In this document: positions 48,542 through 58,787 of the stretch, piece by piece | How positions within the stretch are numbered: the stretch's first letter is position 1 | Layout of the letters: the number at the start of each line of letters is the position of its first letter | Assembly: GCF_001735715.1 (NCBI RefSeq) | Contig: NZ_CP017259.1 | Coordinates: 741,501-805,500, forward strand | Source of the DNA: Formosa sp. Hel3_A1_48 | Lineage (GTDB): Bacteria; Bacteroidota; Bacteroidia; Flavobacteriales; Flavobacteriaceae | Length of the DNA stretch: 64,000 bases | Reading direction: 5' to 3' | The notes under the pieces: generated by a model | What the model was told of the DNA's origin: nothing | What the model saw: only the letters and a program-made list of their open reading frames with translations | Database searches by the model: none | Translations under genes and position numbers: made by a program

Positions 48542-49873
48542 TTATAAGGCGCGTACTGCTGATTTAAATTGATGTCCTCTGTCTTCATAATTTTTGAACA
48601 AATCGAAGCTTGCACAGGCTGGAGAAAGTAAAACATTCTCCCCAGCAGTTGCTATATTATAAGCAATCTTAACGGCTTCAGACATATATTGCGTCTCCAC
48701 AATGATATCGACCATTTGTTCGAAATTTTGAAATAAAGCTTCGTTGTCTTTTCCAAGACAAATAATCGCTTTTACTTTTTCATTTATAAATGGAAACAAA
48801 GCACTATAGTCGTTTCCTTTATCAACACCACCAACAATCCATACGGTCGGAGCAGACATACTCTCCAAAGCAAAATAAGTGGCATTTACATTCGTAGCCT
48901 TAGAATCATTGATGTATTGAACTTTATTTATTTTCAATACATGTTCTAACCGATGCTCAGCGCCTTGAAAACATTCTAAACTCTCACGAATAGTTTCTTT
49001 TCTTATTTTGAGAAGGTGGGCAACTGTAGCAGCAGCCATCGCGTTTTTGATGTTATGCTTTCCTTCCAAAGCTAAATTTGTTGTTGGCATTATGTTTTCT
49101 TCTTTAATTAGTTTAATTATAATTTCTTTTTCATTTAAATAGGTGCCTTGTGCTAAAGTTTTAGTTAGCGAAAAAGGCACTAAAGTCGACTGAATAGGAT
49201 GAGTCTGAAGATATGTGCTGATGACCTCATCATCAGCATCATAAATCAAATAATCTTGTTTTGTTTGATTTAAGATTATTCTGAATTTGGAGGCAATATA
49301 ATTTTCAAATTTATTCGCATATCGATCCAAGTGATCTGGAGTAATATTAGTTAGTACTGCTATATGGGGTCTGAAATTTTTGATTCCATCGAGTTGAAAA
49401 CTACTCAACTCTAGTACAAAATAATCTGGATCTTTATGAATAAGTCCTGCAAAACTATCACCAATATTTCCACCCATAACTACATCAAATTTTGCTTGAT
49501 TAAGTATGTGGTTGGCCATCATTGTTGTGGTGGTTTTTCCATTACTTCCCGTTATACCAATAATATCAGCAGATGTGAATTGTGCAGCAAATTCAATTTC
49601 AGAAATCACAGGAATACCAGTTTCAAGCAAAGCCTTTACAATAGGCACTTGTTCAGAAATCCCTGGACTTTTCATGACAACATCAGCATTTAAAATTTTG
49701 TATGCAGTATGCTTACCTTCCTCCCATTCAATCTCATTATGTTTAAGAACGTCCTTGTACACTTTTTTAAGGGCTCCGAAATCTGAAACAAATACATCAA
49801 ACCCTTTTTCTTTTCCCAATAGTGCTGTACCTACACCACTTTCACCACCACCAAGTACAACCAGTCTTTTCAT
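48542..49873 (-). CDS. murD: UDP-N-acetylmuramoylalanine--D-glutamate ligase
   Basis: Adds D-Glu. 443 aa Mur ligase: LVVLGGGESGVGTALLGK, ATP motif GITGSNGKTTTTMM, ELSSFQLDG, HNIKNAMAAATVA, NDSKATNVNATYFAL and GGVDKGNDYSAL. It lies immediately before ftsW with no gap. Confidence 0.97.
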   Translation of the reverse strand: MKRLVVLGGGESGVGTALLGKEKGFDVFVSDFGALKKVYKDVLKHNEIEWEEGKHTAYKILNADVVMKSPGISEQVPIVKALLETGIPVISEIEFAAQFTSADIIGITGSNGKTTTTMMANHILNQAKFDVVMGGNIGDSFAGLIHKDPDYFVLELSSFQLDGIKNFRPHIAVLTNITPDHLDRYANKFENYIASKFRIILNQTKQDYLIYDADDEVISTYLQTHPIQSTLVPFSLTKTLAQGTYLNEKEIIIKLIKEENIMPTTNLALEGKHNIKNAMAAATVAHLLKIRKETIRESLECFQGAEHRLEHVLKINKVQYINDSKATNVNATYFALESMSAPTVWIVGGVDKGNDYSALFPFINEKVKAIICLGKDNEALFQNFEQMVDIIVETQYMSEAVKIAYNIATAGENVLLSPACASFDLFKNYEDRGHQFKSAVRAL

Positions 49874-51106
49874 TTATCTAATTTTAAGAGTAACTATAGT
49901 TAGGATGGCTAAAAGAATTCCAACAATCCAGAAACGAGTTACAATTTTACTTTCGTGATATCCTGATTTTTGATAATGATGATGTAGAGGCGACATTTTA
50001 AAAATCCGTCGTCCTTCACCAAATTTTTTCTTTGTGTATTTGAAATACCCAACTTGTAACATGACTGAAACATTTTCAGCCAAGAAAATTCCACACAACA
50101 GAGGAATTAGCCATTCCTTTCGAACAGCTATAGCAATAACAGCGATGATGCCGCCGATTGTCAAACTTCCCGTGTCACCCATAAAAACTTGTGCCGGAAA
50201 TGTATTGTACCATAAAAACCCAACAAGCGCACCGACAAAAGCAGCAATGTAAATTGTGATTTCCTCTACTCGGGGGATGTACATTATATTTAAGTAATCT
50301 GAGAAAATTATATTGCCTGAAACCCAAGCAAAAATCCCTAGCGTTAATACAATAATTGCGGACGTCCCAGCTGCTAGTCCGTCAATGCCATCCGTTAAAT
50401 TTGCACCATTAGAAACAGCTGTTATGATAAAAATCACAACCAACACAAATACAATCCAAGCGTGTTTCTCTAGATTTGGATGAATCCATGTGATTAAGTC
50501 TGCGTAATCGAACTCATTGGCTTTAACAAAGGGTATTGTTGTTTTTGTAGATTTGGATTCTGGATAAAATTGCTGCGACACACCCTGTACTGATGAGACA
50601 ACTGTACGCTGCTGTATAGGTATTTGTTCTTTAATTGTGACATCTGAATGAAAAAATAATGTTAGTCCAACAATAACACCTAGACCTATTTGACCTAAAA
50701 TCTTAAACCTCCCTTTCAGTCCTTCTTTGTCATTTTTGAATTTTTTGATATAATCATCTATAAATCCAATGACACCCATCCAAATTGTAGTAATTAGAAG
50801 TAAAATGATGTAGATATTATCCAATTTTGCTAACAACAAAACAGGCACTAAAGTCGCTAGGATGATGATCAAGCCACCCATTGTTGGGGTTCCTGCTTTT
50901 TCTTTTTGTCCTTCCAAACCTAAATCTCTTATGGTTTCCCCAACTTGTTTAGCACTAAGAATGTTGATAATTTTCTTGCCAAATATTGTTGAAATCAAAA
51001 GCGATAAAATAATAGCTAAAGCAGCTCTAAAAGTCAAGAACCCAAAAAGTGAAGCGCCAGGAAACTGAAACTCTTTTTCTAAATATTCAAACAAATAGTA
51101 CAGCAT
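49874..51106 (-). CDS. mraY: phospho-N-acetylmuramoyl-pentapeptide transferase
   Basis: Makes lipid I from UDP-MurNAc-pentapeptide and undecaprenyl phosphate. 410 aa (longer than E. coli's 360), about 10 TM helices: [57 protein letters not shown] and [17 protein letters not shown]. Residues about 175-235 form an extra periplasmic loop between TM helices, typical of Bacteroidota. murF is absent before it. Confidence 0.97.
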   Translation of the reverse strand: MLYYLFEYLEKEFQFPGASLFGFLTFRAALAIILSLLISTIFGKKIINILSAKQVGETIRDLGLEGQKEKAGTPTMGGLIIILATLVPVLLLAKLDNIYIILLLITTIWMGVIGFIDDYIKKFKNDKEGLKGRFKILGQIGLGVIVGLTLFFHSDVTIKEQIPIQQRTVVSSVQGVSQQFYPESKSTKTTIPFVKANEFDYADLITWIHPNLEKHAWIVFVLVVIFIITAVSNGANLTDGIDGLAAGTSAIIVLTLGIFAWVSGNIIFSDYLNIMYIPRVEEITIYIAAFVGALVGFLWYNTFPAQVFMGDTGSLTIGGIIAVIAIAVRKEWLIPLLCGIFLAENVSVMLQVGYFKYTKKKFGEGRRIFKMSPLHHHYQKSGYHESKIVTRFWIVGILLAILTIVTLKIR

Positions 51107-51107
51107 A

Positions 51108-52571
51108 TTATTTTTGTAATTGATTTAAACATTCTTGGGCGACGATATAATCATTAAATTCAGACCGCACTCCGTTAATTTCCTGGTATGATTCATGACC
51201 TTTCCCTGCGACAAGAATTATATCTTTAGGTTTAGCCATCTGACATGCGGTTTTTATGGCTTGTTTTCGATTGGTTATGGCTATGATTTTCTTAAAATTT
51301 TGAGGCTCTACTCCTTCTTCCATTTGAGAAATAATCGTTTCAGGATTTTCTGATCTCGGATTATCACTTGTGAATATGACCTTGGAACTTAAAACTGAAG
51401 CAATATGCCCCATCCTCGGGCGTTTTGTCTTATCACGATCACCACCACAACCCACAACAGCGATTAAATCTTCATTTTTTGTACGAATTTCGTTGATTGT
51501 TTGCAATACATTTTTAAGAGCATCAGGTGTATGGGCGTAATCTACAATTACAGTTATATTGCTAGGGGTAACGAAATAATCAAAACGACCACTAACGTTA
51601 TCAAGGGTGCTCATAAAACGTAAAAGCTCGTCCTTTTCTAATCCTAATATATCAGCACATGCGAACACTGCGGTAAGATTATAAGCATTGAAGTGGCCAA
51701 TAAGTTTGACCCATATATCACTATCGTTAATCTTCAAAAGCAAACCTTTAAAATGATTTTCAAGAATTTGAGTGCGGTAATCTGCATAGCTTTTTAAGGC
51801 ATAAGTATAGGTTTTGGCCTTGGTGTTTTGCAGCATGATTTTACCATTTTTATCGTCCGCATTAGTGAGAGCAAAAGCTGATTTAGGCAAAAGGTCAAAG
51901 AAAGATTTTTTGACATCACGATAATTCGCAAAGGATGAATGGTAGTCTAGATGATCGTGTGAGAGATTGCTGAAAATCCCTCCTTTAAAATCAAGACCTT
52001 CTGTTCTTTTTTGATCAATTCCATGTGAGCTTACTTCCATAAAACAAAACTCTACTCCAGCTTCATTCATTTGCTTTAGATAAGCATTGATTACAAGAGA
52101 GTCTGGTGTTGTATGCGTTGTGGAATAACTAATTTCATCTACCATTATCTTGACTGTAGAAATAAGACCTACCTTATAACCAGCGGCCTTAAACAAATTG
52201 AATAATAGCGATGTAATTGTTGTTTTGCCATTTGTCCCAGTAACCCCAATTAATTTCAAGTTTTTCGAAGGGTGGCCATAAAAATTAGCAGCCATAAACG
52301 CTAAAGCCGATGCTGATGATTGAACTTCGACATAGGTTACATGTTCTGCTTTTTCTTGTGGAATTGTTTCAGCGACTATAACACATGCGCCGTTTTCTAT
52401 AGCCTTATCTATGAAAGAATGCCCATCAGACTGAGCTCCTTTGATCGCCACAAAAACATCATTCACTGAAATCTTTCGCGAATCGTATTGTAACGAATTA
52501 ATGCTTTTGTCTGTTGAGCCCTGAACCGATTTTAGAGCGACGTGATACAATATGTCTTTTAATATATTCAC
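51108..52571 (-). CDS. murE: UDP-MurNAc-tripeptide synthetase MurE
   Basis: Adds the third residue of the peptide stem. 487 aa Mur ligase: ATP motif [76 protein letters not shown] contains DNPR, the motif that selects meso-diaminopimelate, so the cell wall is inferred to be of the mDAP type. It overlaps ftsI by 4 bases and is next to mraY. Confidence 0.95.
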   Translation of the reverse strand: MNILKDILYHVALKSVQGSTDKSINSLQYDSRKISVNDVFVAIKGAQSDGHSFIDKAIENGACVIVAETIPQEKAEHVTYVEVQSSASALAFMAANFYGHPSKNLKLIGVTGTNGKTTITSLLFNLFKAAGYKVGLISTVKIMVDEISYSTTHTTPDSLVINAYLKQMNEAGVEFCFMEVSSHGIDQKRTEGLDFKGGIFSNLSHDHLDYHSSFANYRDVKKSFFDLLPKSAFALTNADDKNGKIMLQNTKAKTYTYALKSYADYRTQILENHFKGLLLKINDSDIWVKLIGHFNAYNLTAVFACADILGLEKDELLRFMSTLDNVSGRFDYFVTPSNITVIVDYAHTPDALKNVLQTINEIRTKNEDLIAVVGCGGDRDKTKRPRMGHIASVLSSKVIFTSDNPRSENPETIISQMEEGVEPQNFKKIIAITNRKQAIKTACQMAKPKDIILVAGKGHESYQEINGVRSEFNDYIVAQECLNQLQK

Positions 52572-54577
52572 GTTAATTCTAGTATTACAGTGGCTTTTGG
52601 TGTCACTTTTTCACCCTTTCTTATCGATTGCTTGTGGACTGTACCACGGCCAATGAGTTTCACATTCAATCCCATATTTTCTAAAATTGCAATGGCGTCC
52701 ATAGCAGGTAGCCCTTTTAGATTTGGCATTATAGTTTTGTATTTTTCCGCTGTTGTATAATAATTATTATAGTGCTCCTCAACATCAGGGGTCTTATGCT
52801 CTATTTGATCGATAACATCCTCTACTGGCGCGCTAGTGTATATCTTTTGTGCAATTTTTTTAAATACTGGACCAGAAACGTCAGCCCCATAGTAACCCAC
52901 ACTTTTCTCGGGTTCATGTACAACAACAATGCATGAGTATTCTGGATTTTCTGCAGGAAAATATCCAGAAAATGTTGATATATAATTCAACTGTTCTTTG
53001 TTCTTATAATCTTTCTGACAAGTCCCTGTCTTACCTGCCATCGAAAAATTTTCAGTGTATAAACCATGGCCTGTTCCATGATCTTTATCAACTACATTTT
53101 GAAGTAGTTTTTGAAGTTTCTGTATTGTTTCGCTCGAGCATATTTGGGGGTTGATCACCTCAGTATCATACACTTCAATTGTTTTATCTATAGTTTTTAT
53201 TCTATCTATAAATCGTGGTTTCACCATTTTTCCATCATTGGCAATTGCGTTATAAAATGTAAGCGTTTGAAGTGGCGTAAAAGAGACACCGTATCCGTAG
53301 GCCATCCACTGCAGAGCAATACCGCTCCATCTGTTATTTTTAATCCTAGGGTCTGGAATAATAGCTTTTCCTTCTCCAACCAAAGGGAGTTGAAGTGAAT
53401 CATTAAGATTCATTTTATACAAACCATCAACAAATTGCGAAGGATTATCTTTGTAGGCTTGATCAATAACACTTACAATTCCTGTATTGGATGAAACCTC
53501 AAAAGCTTCAGCTACAGAAATTTTACCATAACCTCCTTTTTTTGAGTCTCTAACCTTTTTACCATAAAAAGAAAGGATCCCCTTCTTTGTATCGACAATT
53601 GTTGTTGTATCAATTTTTTTATCTTCTAATGCTACCGCCAGCGCCATAAGCTTAAATGTAGAACCCGGCTCATGAGACTCACCAATGGCGTAATTGAGAC
53701 GTTCATAGTACCTGCCCTCTTTGTTTCGACCGAGATTAGAAATGGCTCTAATTGCCCCTGTTTTTGTTTCCATAACGACTACAGAACCGTGATCGGCTTT
53801 ATACGTTTCTAATTGCTCTAAAAGTGCATGATGAGCAATATCCTGAATATTAACATCAATAGTAGTGTAAACATCAAATCCATCTTTTGGCTCCGTCTGA
53901 TTAAAGTCATCAATAGGTTTCCATTGGCCTTTTCCAATACTCTGCTTAAGGCGATTTCCATCTACACCTCGTAAATATTTTTCGCCAAATGCACCATCAA
54001 TTCCGACTCGAGTAATAAATCCATTTTCATCTGTTCGTTCATATCCAATGGACCGTTGTGCAATAGCGCCAAGAGGATAATCCCTTTTTGTGCTTTGCTC
54101 AACAATCAATCCACCTTTGAATGCCCCTAAATCCAGTAATGGGAAAGCTCTAAAACGCAAATAATCCGAGTAATCAATTTGACGCGCCAACAAGAAATAC
54201 CTGTTTTTATTTTGTCTTGCCTCACGTATGCGCTTTTGTAGATTGAGCGAAGAACTGCCATTAAAGCTTGAAACAGAATCACAAAGTGCTTCAATATGAG
54301 CTTGAAAGTTCCGTTCTGATGAAGTTACCAAATCTATTCTGATATCATATTTAGGCACTGATGTAGCCAACAAACTTCCATCTACAGAATACACATTGCC
54401 TCGGTTGGCAGGAATTACCACATCTTTTAGGCTTCGCTTTTCAGCCAAAGCCCTGTAGGACTCTCCTTGAACGAACTGAATTTTTGTTAATTTAAACACA
54501 ACCAACAAAGCAAAAATGAACATACATCCGGAAATGAAATATAGCTTATTTAATATGTTGTTTTCCTTTTCGGACAT
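52568..54577 (-). CDS. ftsI: penicillin-binding protein FtsI/PBP3-like with PASTA domain
   Basis: 669 aa septal transpeptidase. TM helix near 10-28; dimer/pedestal domain (PANRGNVYSVDGSLLATSV); transpeptidase with active serine in EPGSTFKLMAL, SSNTG, and KTG in MAGKTGTCQK. A C-terminal PASTA domain (about 605-669; MPNLKGLPAMDAIAILENMGL) is added, as is usual in Bacteroidota FtsI. It cross-links septal peptidoglycan with FtsW. It lies 3 bases after the FtsL-like gene. Confidence 0.95.
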   Translation of the reverse strand: MSEKENNILNKLYFISGCMFIFALLVVFKLTKIQFVQGESYRALAEKRSLKDVVIPANRGNVYSVDGSLLATSVPKYDIRIDLVTSSERNFQAHIEALCDSVSSFNGSSSLNLQKRIREARQNKNRYFLLARQIDYSDYLRFRAFPLLDLGAFKGGLIVEQSTKRDYPLGAIAQRSIGYERTDENGFITRVGIDGAFGEKYLRGVDGNRLKQSIGKGQWKPIDDFNQTEPKDGFDVYTTIDVNIQDIAHHALLEQLETYKADHGSVVVMETKTGAIRAISNLGRNKEGRYYERLNYAIGESHEPGSTFKLMALAVALEDKKIDTTTIVDTKKGILSFYGKKVRDSKKGGYGKISVAEAFEVSSNTGIVSVIDQAYKDNPSQFVDGLYKMNLNDSLQLPLVGEGKAIIPDPRIKNNRWSGIALQWMAYGYGVSFTPLQTLTFYNAIANDGKMVKPRFIDRIKTIDKTIEVYDTEVINPQICSSETIQKLQKLLQNVVDKDHGTGHGLYTENFSMAGKTGTCQKDYKNKEQLNYISTFSGYFPAENPEYSCIVVVHEPEKSVGYYGADVSGPVFKKIAQKIYTSAPVEDVIDQIEHKTPDVEEHYNNYYTTAEKYKTIMPNLKGLPAMDAIAILENMGLNVKLIGRGTVHKQSIRKGEKVTPKATVILELT

Positions 54578-54580
54578 TTA

Positions 54581-54901
54581 TCAGTTTGTGTTTGAAGCGA
54601 TTAAAATTTTCACAGGCGGAGTTTTGGAAGGAACAATCCCTTTGTCCTTAAGACGACTTCGTACAACAGACTCCAACCTTAGTTCCATTAAATCTGATCT
54701 CTTTTGCACATACAAAGAGCGTAATGCTTTCACGTCCTCATTCAATTTTGCAATGTGGTGTACTTTCCGGTCAGCACTGTGTGAACTTGCAATTGTCATT
54801 ATGGCTAGAGCAGAAAAAAACAAAATCAAACGCCATTTTTTAAAAGCACCATCGCTGACCAAAAAAGTACCTTTTAAAATGTTGTACATTATGTTTTTCA
54901 T
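54581..54901 (-). CDS. FtsL-like division protein
   Basis: 106 aa bitopic protein: TM helix (about 24-41; LILFFSALAIMTIASSHS) followed by a coiled-coil-like segment (KVHHIAKLNEDVKALRSLYVQKRSDLMELRLESVVRSRLKDKGI). Identification rests on its place between rsmH and ftsI, where ftsL always lies, and on size and layout; sequence similarity to FtsL is not visible by eye. Confidence 0.8.
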   Translation of the reverse strand: MKNIMYNILKGTFLVSDGAFKKWRLILFFSALAIMTIASSHSADRKVHHIAKLNEDVKALRSLYVQKRSDLMELRLESVVRSRLKDKGIVPSKTPPVKILIASNTN

Positions 54902-54910
54902 TTTTTTCCT

Positions 54911-55816
54911 CTATATTTTTTTGGCGATTCTTAGCTTAGCACTTCTCGCTCTATTGTTAATTTTAATTTCTTCATCTGTCGGAACAATCAACTTACCCAC
55001 TTTCTCAAGTGGTACCGAATAATTTCCAAATACATCACGCTCAGGTTCTCCTTGAAACATACCATTTCGTATAAAGCGCTTCACCAAACGGTCTTCAAGC
55101 GAGTGGTACGAAATTACACTCAACCTACCCTCTGTTTTTAACAGCTCTTTACTTGCAATCAAAAACAACTTTAGAACCTCAAGCTCATTGTTAACTTCGA
55201 TGCGAATCGCCTGATAAATTTGGGCTAAAATTTTATTGTTCTTTCCTCGAGGTAAAAACTTATGTAATAACTTTTTTAACTCAAAAGTGGTTTCAATAGG
55301 CCGTTCGCTTCGAGCCTCAACAATTGTTCTCGCTATAGCTGGTGCTGACCTTAATTCACCGAAGTCCCAAAATATTCGTCTCAATTCTTCCTCAGAATAA
55401 GAATCCACAATTGTTTTAGCTGAAAGCTTATCTTCCTGGTTCATACGCATATCTAGTGGCGCATCAAAACGAATTGAAAACCCTCGCTCTGGCGCATCAA
55501 ACTGATAAGAAGAAACACCAAAATCGGCCAATATTCCATCTACGGCTTTTACGCCGTGAAAACGCAAAAAACGCTTCATGAACTTGAAGTTTTCATTGAT
55601 CAGCACAAACCGATCATCCTTTATTGTATTTGAAAGAGCGTCTTTGTCCTGATCAAAAGCAAAAAGCCTACCCTCTGGACCTAGGTGTTGTAAGATTTTT
55701 CGACTGTGACCACCACCTCCGAAAGTAACATCCACATACACCCCATTTTTTTTTATAGCCAAGCCATTTACAGATTCATTTAGTAAAACAGGACTATGAT
55801 ATTCCATCGGCATCAT
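54911..55816 (-). CDS. rsmH: 16S rRNA (cytosine1402-N4)-methyltransferase
   Basis: Methylates C1402 N4 of 16S rRNA (MraW). 301 aa: HSPVLLNESVNGL, SAM-binding DVTFGGGGHSRKIL, DFGVSSYQFDAPERGFSIRFDAPLDMRM, AIRIEVNNELEVLK and SYHSLEDRLVKRF. It overlaps mraZ; Met1, 2 and 4 are all possible starts and translation is coupled. Confidence 0.96.
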   Translation of the reverse strand: MMPMEYHSPVLLNESVNGLAIKKNGVYVDVTFGGGGHSRKILQHLGPEGRLFAFDQDKDALSNTIKDDRFVLINENFKFMKRFLRFHGVKAVDGILADFGVSSYQFDAPERGFSIRFDAPLDMRMNQEDKLSAKTIVDSYSEEELRRIFWDFGELRSAPAIARTIVEARSERPIETTFELKKLLHKFLPRGKNNKILAQIYQAIRIEVNNELEVLKLFLIASKELLKTEGRLSVISYHSLEDRLVKRFIRNGMFQGEPERDVFGNYSVPLEKVGKLIVPTDEEIKINNRARSAKLRIAKKI

Positions 55817-56261
55817 CTTGACCCATCACTTCTTCTGCTAATTCTGCAAAATCATCAGCAGCATCATCTATGGCTTTTTCATATAATTTTTTATCCCAGA
55901 TCTCAATAATATTGACTGCTGAGGAAACAACAACTTCTTTAGTAATATTGGCGAATCCAACTAAGTCTTTAGGAACAAGAAGACGACCCGACGCATCCAA
56001 TTCGATAGGCTTAACCCCTGCAGTAAATCTTCTTATAAAGTCGTTGTTCTTCTTTTTAAATCGATTGAGCTTATTAACCTTTTGCATTAGCTCCTCCCAC
56101 TCTTTCATTGGATACAACTCTAAGCAGGGCTGAAAAACAGCACGCTTTAATACAAAACCAGTTTGCATTGAAGAAGACAATTGCTTTTTTAATGCTACAG
56201 GAAGCATCAAACGGCCTTTTGCGTCTGCTTTACATTCATATGTGCCAATAAGAGTGTTCAC
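55794..56261 (-). CDS. mraZ: transcriptional regulator MraZ
   Basis: 155 aa with two SpoVT/AbrB-type half-sites: AKGRLMLPVALKKQL (about 14-28) and ASGRLLVPKDLVGF (about 88-105). MraZ binds DNA as a large ring and represses its own cluster. Three matching boxes lie upstream. It is the first gene of the dcw cluster. Confidence 0.95.
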   Translation of the reverse strand: MNTLIGTYECKADAKGRLMLPVALKKQLSSSMQTGFVLKRAVFQPCLELYPMKEWEELMQKVNKLNRFKKKNNDFIRRFTAGVKPIELDASGRLLVPKDLVGFANITKEVVVSSAVNIIEIWDKKLYEKAIDDAADDFAELAEEVMGQDDADGIS

Positions 56262-56292
56262 TAATTATTGTAATTAACTGTTTTGTGTATTC

Positions 56293-56338
56293 CAAAATTA
56301 TAAAATTATTACCACTTTTTACCACTTTTTACCACTTT
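56293..56338 (-). promoter_or_regulatory. dcw promoter with three MraZ boxes
   Basis: On -, the box AAAGTGG occurs three times with 3-base spacers (56312-56318, 56322-56328, 56332-56338), a 10-bp period identical to MraZ boxes known from Mollicutes and like the GTGGG repeats of E. coli. TAATTTTG, a TANNTTTG -7 box, lies at 56293-56300 on the - strand. The boxes cover the -33 region, so bound MraZ should block RNA polymerase. Bases 56339-56599 show no gene or hairpin. Confidence 0.75.
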
Positions 56339-56561
56339 GTTAATAAAATTCTACCAAACGCAAAATAGTTCGATAAAATGCATGGTAATTATATTTTAAA
56401 TAATTGATTATCAGTAATTTATAAAAAATGTAGTGAAATTAACATTTGTGTGTTAATAAAGCATTTTGAAGAAAAATATGGTCTTACGAAATGAAAAATA
56501 AGGTCAATTTTAGCAAAACATTAAGAATTAGTATTGGGTGCCTTTATTGAATAAAATTGCT

Positions 56562-56569
56562 TAGCTTTG
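56562..56569 (+). promoter_or_regulatory. candidate -7 promoter box of the alpha/beta hydrolase gene
   Basis: TAGCTTTG fits TANNTTTG, 30 bases before the ATG at 56600; the closest TTG is 25 bases upstream, slightly beyond the usual spacing. Confidence 0.35.
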
Positions 56570-56599
56570 CCTTTGATACCAATTTATCAATTCACGACA

Positions 56600-57364
56600 A
56601 TGAAGTATGCGTTAAAGAAGGAAGGGAAATTCAGCTACACCGAAATTGGAGAGGGGCGTCCCATCATTATTTTACATGGTTTAATGGGTGGGCTCAGTAA
56701 TTTTGATGGGCCTATTAATTACTTCAGTAAAAACGGTTATAAATTGGTATTGCCAAAACTCCCTGTTTACGATCTAGCTTTACTCAATACGAATGTGAAA
56801 AATTTCGCTTTCTTCCTTAGAGATTTTATTGATTTTAAAGGCTATGAAGATGTGATTTTACTAGGCAATTCATTAGGAGGTCATATTGGACTCTATTACA
56901 CAAATCTCTACCCAACTAAGGTTGCTGGACTTGTGATCACAGGAAGTTCAGGGCTTTATGAAAGCGCCATGGGAAGTGGGTATACAAAAAGAAGCGACTA
57001 TAACGTTATTAAAGCCAAGGCTGAGGAGGTTTTTTATGACCCTGCTGTGGCCACTAAAGAAATTGTTGACGATGTCTTTGAAACGGTAAATGACAGAAAT
57101 AAGCTCGTGAAAACACTTGCCATCGCAAAGAGTGCTATTCGACACAATATGGCGAAAGATTTACCTAAAATGACTACTCCTACCTGTATCATTTGGGGTA
57201 AAAATGATATTGTTACTCCTCCAAACGTGGCCGATGAATTTCATAAATTACTGCCAGACTCAAACCTATACTGGATTGACAAATGTGGTCATGCAGCCAT
57301 GATGGAGCACCCCGAAACATTTAATGAAATCCTCTTAGAATGGCTCAAAATGAGAGGGCTATAA
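56600..57364 (+). CDS. alpha/beta hydrolase
   Basis: 254 aa from the ATG at 56600; an in-frame TTG at 56567 coincides with the promoter box and is unlikely. Alpha/beta fold: oxyanion [10 protein letters not shown], nucleophile serine in [13 protein letters not shown], Asp in [12 protein letters not shown] and His in [13 protein letters not shown] complete the triad. The substrate is unknown. engB starts 10 bases later on the same strand, so they are probably one transcript. Confidence 0.88.
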   Translation: MKYALKKEGKFSYTEIGEGRPIIILHGLMGGLSNFDGPINYFSKNGYKLVLPKLPVYDLALLNTNVKNFAFFLRDFIDFKGYEDVILLGNSLGGHIGLYYTNLYPTKVAGLVITGSSGLYESAMGSGYTKRSDYNVIKAKAEEVFYDPAVATKEIVDDVFETVNDRNKLVKTLAIAKSAIRHNMAKDLPKMTTPTCIIWGKNDIVTPPNVADEFHKLLPDSNLYWIDKCGHAAMMEHPETFNEILLEWLKMRGL

Positions 57365-57374
57365 GATTTTTGAC

Positions 57375-57995
57375 ATGCACATCAAGACCGCAACATTTGT
57401 CGTAAGCAATCAAGATGTTTCCAAATGCCCAGAAAATAACCTTGCAGAATATGCTTTTATCGGGCGCAGTAATGTTGGTAAATCTTCATTAATTAACATG
57501 TTGACCAACAAAAAAAAGTTAGCAAAAACATCTGGTAGACCTGGAAAAACTCAACTAATCAATCATTTCCTTATTAACGAACAATGGTATTTAGTAGATT
57601 TACCTGGCTATGGCTATGCACGTGTATCAAAGTCAAGCAAAAAAACCTTTCAAAAATTTATTACAGCATATTTTCGCAAACGCAAACAATTAGTCTCTGC
57701 GTTTGTACTTGTCGACATACGCCATGAACCCCAACAAATAGATTTGAATTTTATGCAATGGTTAGGTGAGCATCAAATTCCCTTTAGCATTATTTTCACT
57801 AAATCGGATAAACTCAAGCCAAAAGCTATCGAGCGAAATGTGGCACATTACCAGAGCACCCTAAATAAGAGCTGGGAAGAGCTTCCTAAGCATTTCATCA
57901 CCTCTTCTTCAAGTTATGAGGGCAAAGAGCAGCTTCTCAACTATATTGACTCTATAAATCTATCTTTAAAAAATACAAAACCTCAATTTGATTAA
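57375..57995 (+). CDS. engB: ribosome biogenesis GTPase EngB/YsxC
   Basis: 206 aa circular-family GTPase needed for 50S assembly: G1 [15 protein letters not shown]2 [13 protein letters not shown]3 [11 protein letters not shown]4 FTKSDKLK, G5 around [11 protein letters not shown]. Length and motif order are those of EngB. It lies in the + strand group with the hydrolase upstream and the transporter genes 55 bases downstream. Confidence 0.95.
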   Translation: MHIKTATFVVSNQDVSKCPENNLAEYAFIGRSNVGKSSLINMLTNKKKLAKTSGRPGKTQLINHFLINEQWYLVDLPGYGYARVSKSSKKTFQKFITAYFRKRKQLVSAFVLVDIRHEPQQIDLNFMQWLGEHQIPFSIIFTKSDKLKPKAIERNVAHYQSTLNKSWEELPKHFITSSSSYEGKEQLLNYIDSINLSLKNTKPQFD

Positions 57996-58049
57996 ATTAT
58001 AATCCCTACTGCCTAGATTTTTTTTACTTTAGCAGGAAGATTAAACCAC

Positions 58050-58787
58050 ATGAGCTATCTTCATAATATTGGCACTTATTTTTTAATGATCGCTGAAATG
58101 TTTCGTAAACCCACGAAACGATCGGTTATGAAAAATTTAATCTTGAAAGAGGTCGACGATTTGGTGATTGGTTCTCTTGGAATTGTTGCATTCATCTCCT
58201 TTTTTGTTGGTGGTGTCATCACAATACAAACTGCGCTAAATATCACCAGCCCTTTGATTCCTAAATACCTAGTTGGTTTTGCTACTCGTCAATCTATAAT
58301 TTTAGAATTTGCTCCTACCTTCATATCTATAATTATGGCTGGTAAAGTTGGATCGTTTATCACTTCAAGTATTGGTTCTATGCGAGTTACAGAACAAATC
58401 GATGCCCTTGAGGTTATGGGGGTCAATTCGATAAATTATCTTGTTTTCCCAAAAATGATTGCGCTTACGCTATATCCTTTTGTTATTTCTATTGCTATGT
58501 TCTTAGGGATAATTGGAGGAATGGCCGCCTGTGTTTATGGGGGATTCTCAACTTTAGAAGACTACATTACGGGTATACAATTAGACTTTATACCGTTTCA
58601 TATGGTTTATGCTTTCATTAAAACTCTGGTGTTTGCTTTTATTTTGGCAACTATTCCATCTTTTCATGGTTATTACATGAAAGGCGGCGCTCTAGAAGTT
58701 GGTAAAGCTAGTACTGTTGCCTTTGTCTGGACTAGTGTAGTTATCATTTTATTGAATTATATCCTAACACAAATGTTACTCAGCTGA
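58050..58787 (+). CDS. MlaE-family permease
   Basis: 245 aa with about 5 TM helices; MlaE family: LGIVAFISFFVGGVITIQTA, EFAPTFISIIMAGKVGSFITSSIGSMRVTEQIDALEVMGVN (the family signature), PFVISIAMFLGIIGGM. It is the membrane subunit of an ABC transporter that moves phospholipids between membranes. Its stop overlaps the next ATG by 1 base (TGATG). Confidence 0.93.
   Translation: MSYLHNIGTYFLMIAEMFRKPTKRSVMKNLILKEVDDLVIGSLGIVAFISFFVGGVITIQTALNITSPLIPKYLVGFATRQSIILEFAPTFISIIMAGKVGSFITSSIGSMRVTEQIDALEVMGVNSINYLVFPKMIALTLYPFVISIAMFLGIIGGMAACVYGGFSTLEDYITGIQLDFIPFHMVYAFIKTLVFAFILATIPSFHGYYMKGGALEVGKASTVAFVWTSVVIILLNYILTQMLLS

Noticed and set aside
56311-56340. Tandem TACCACTTTT repeats as a CRISPR or microsatellite
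   Set aside because: Only three 10-base units with no spacers; they match MraZ boxes next to mraZ.
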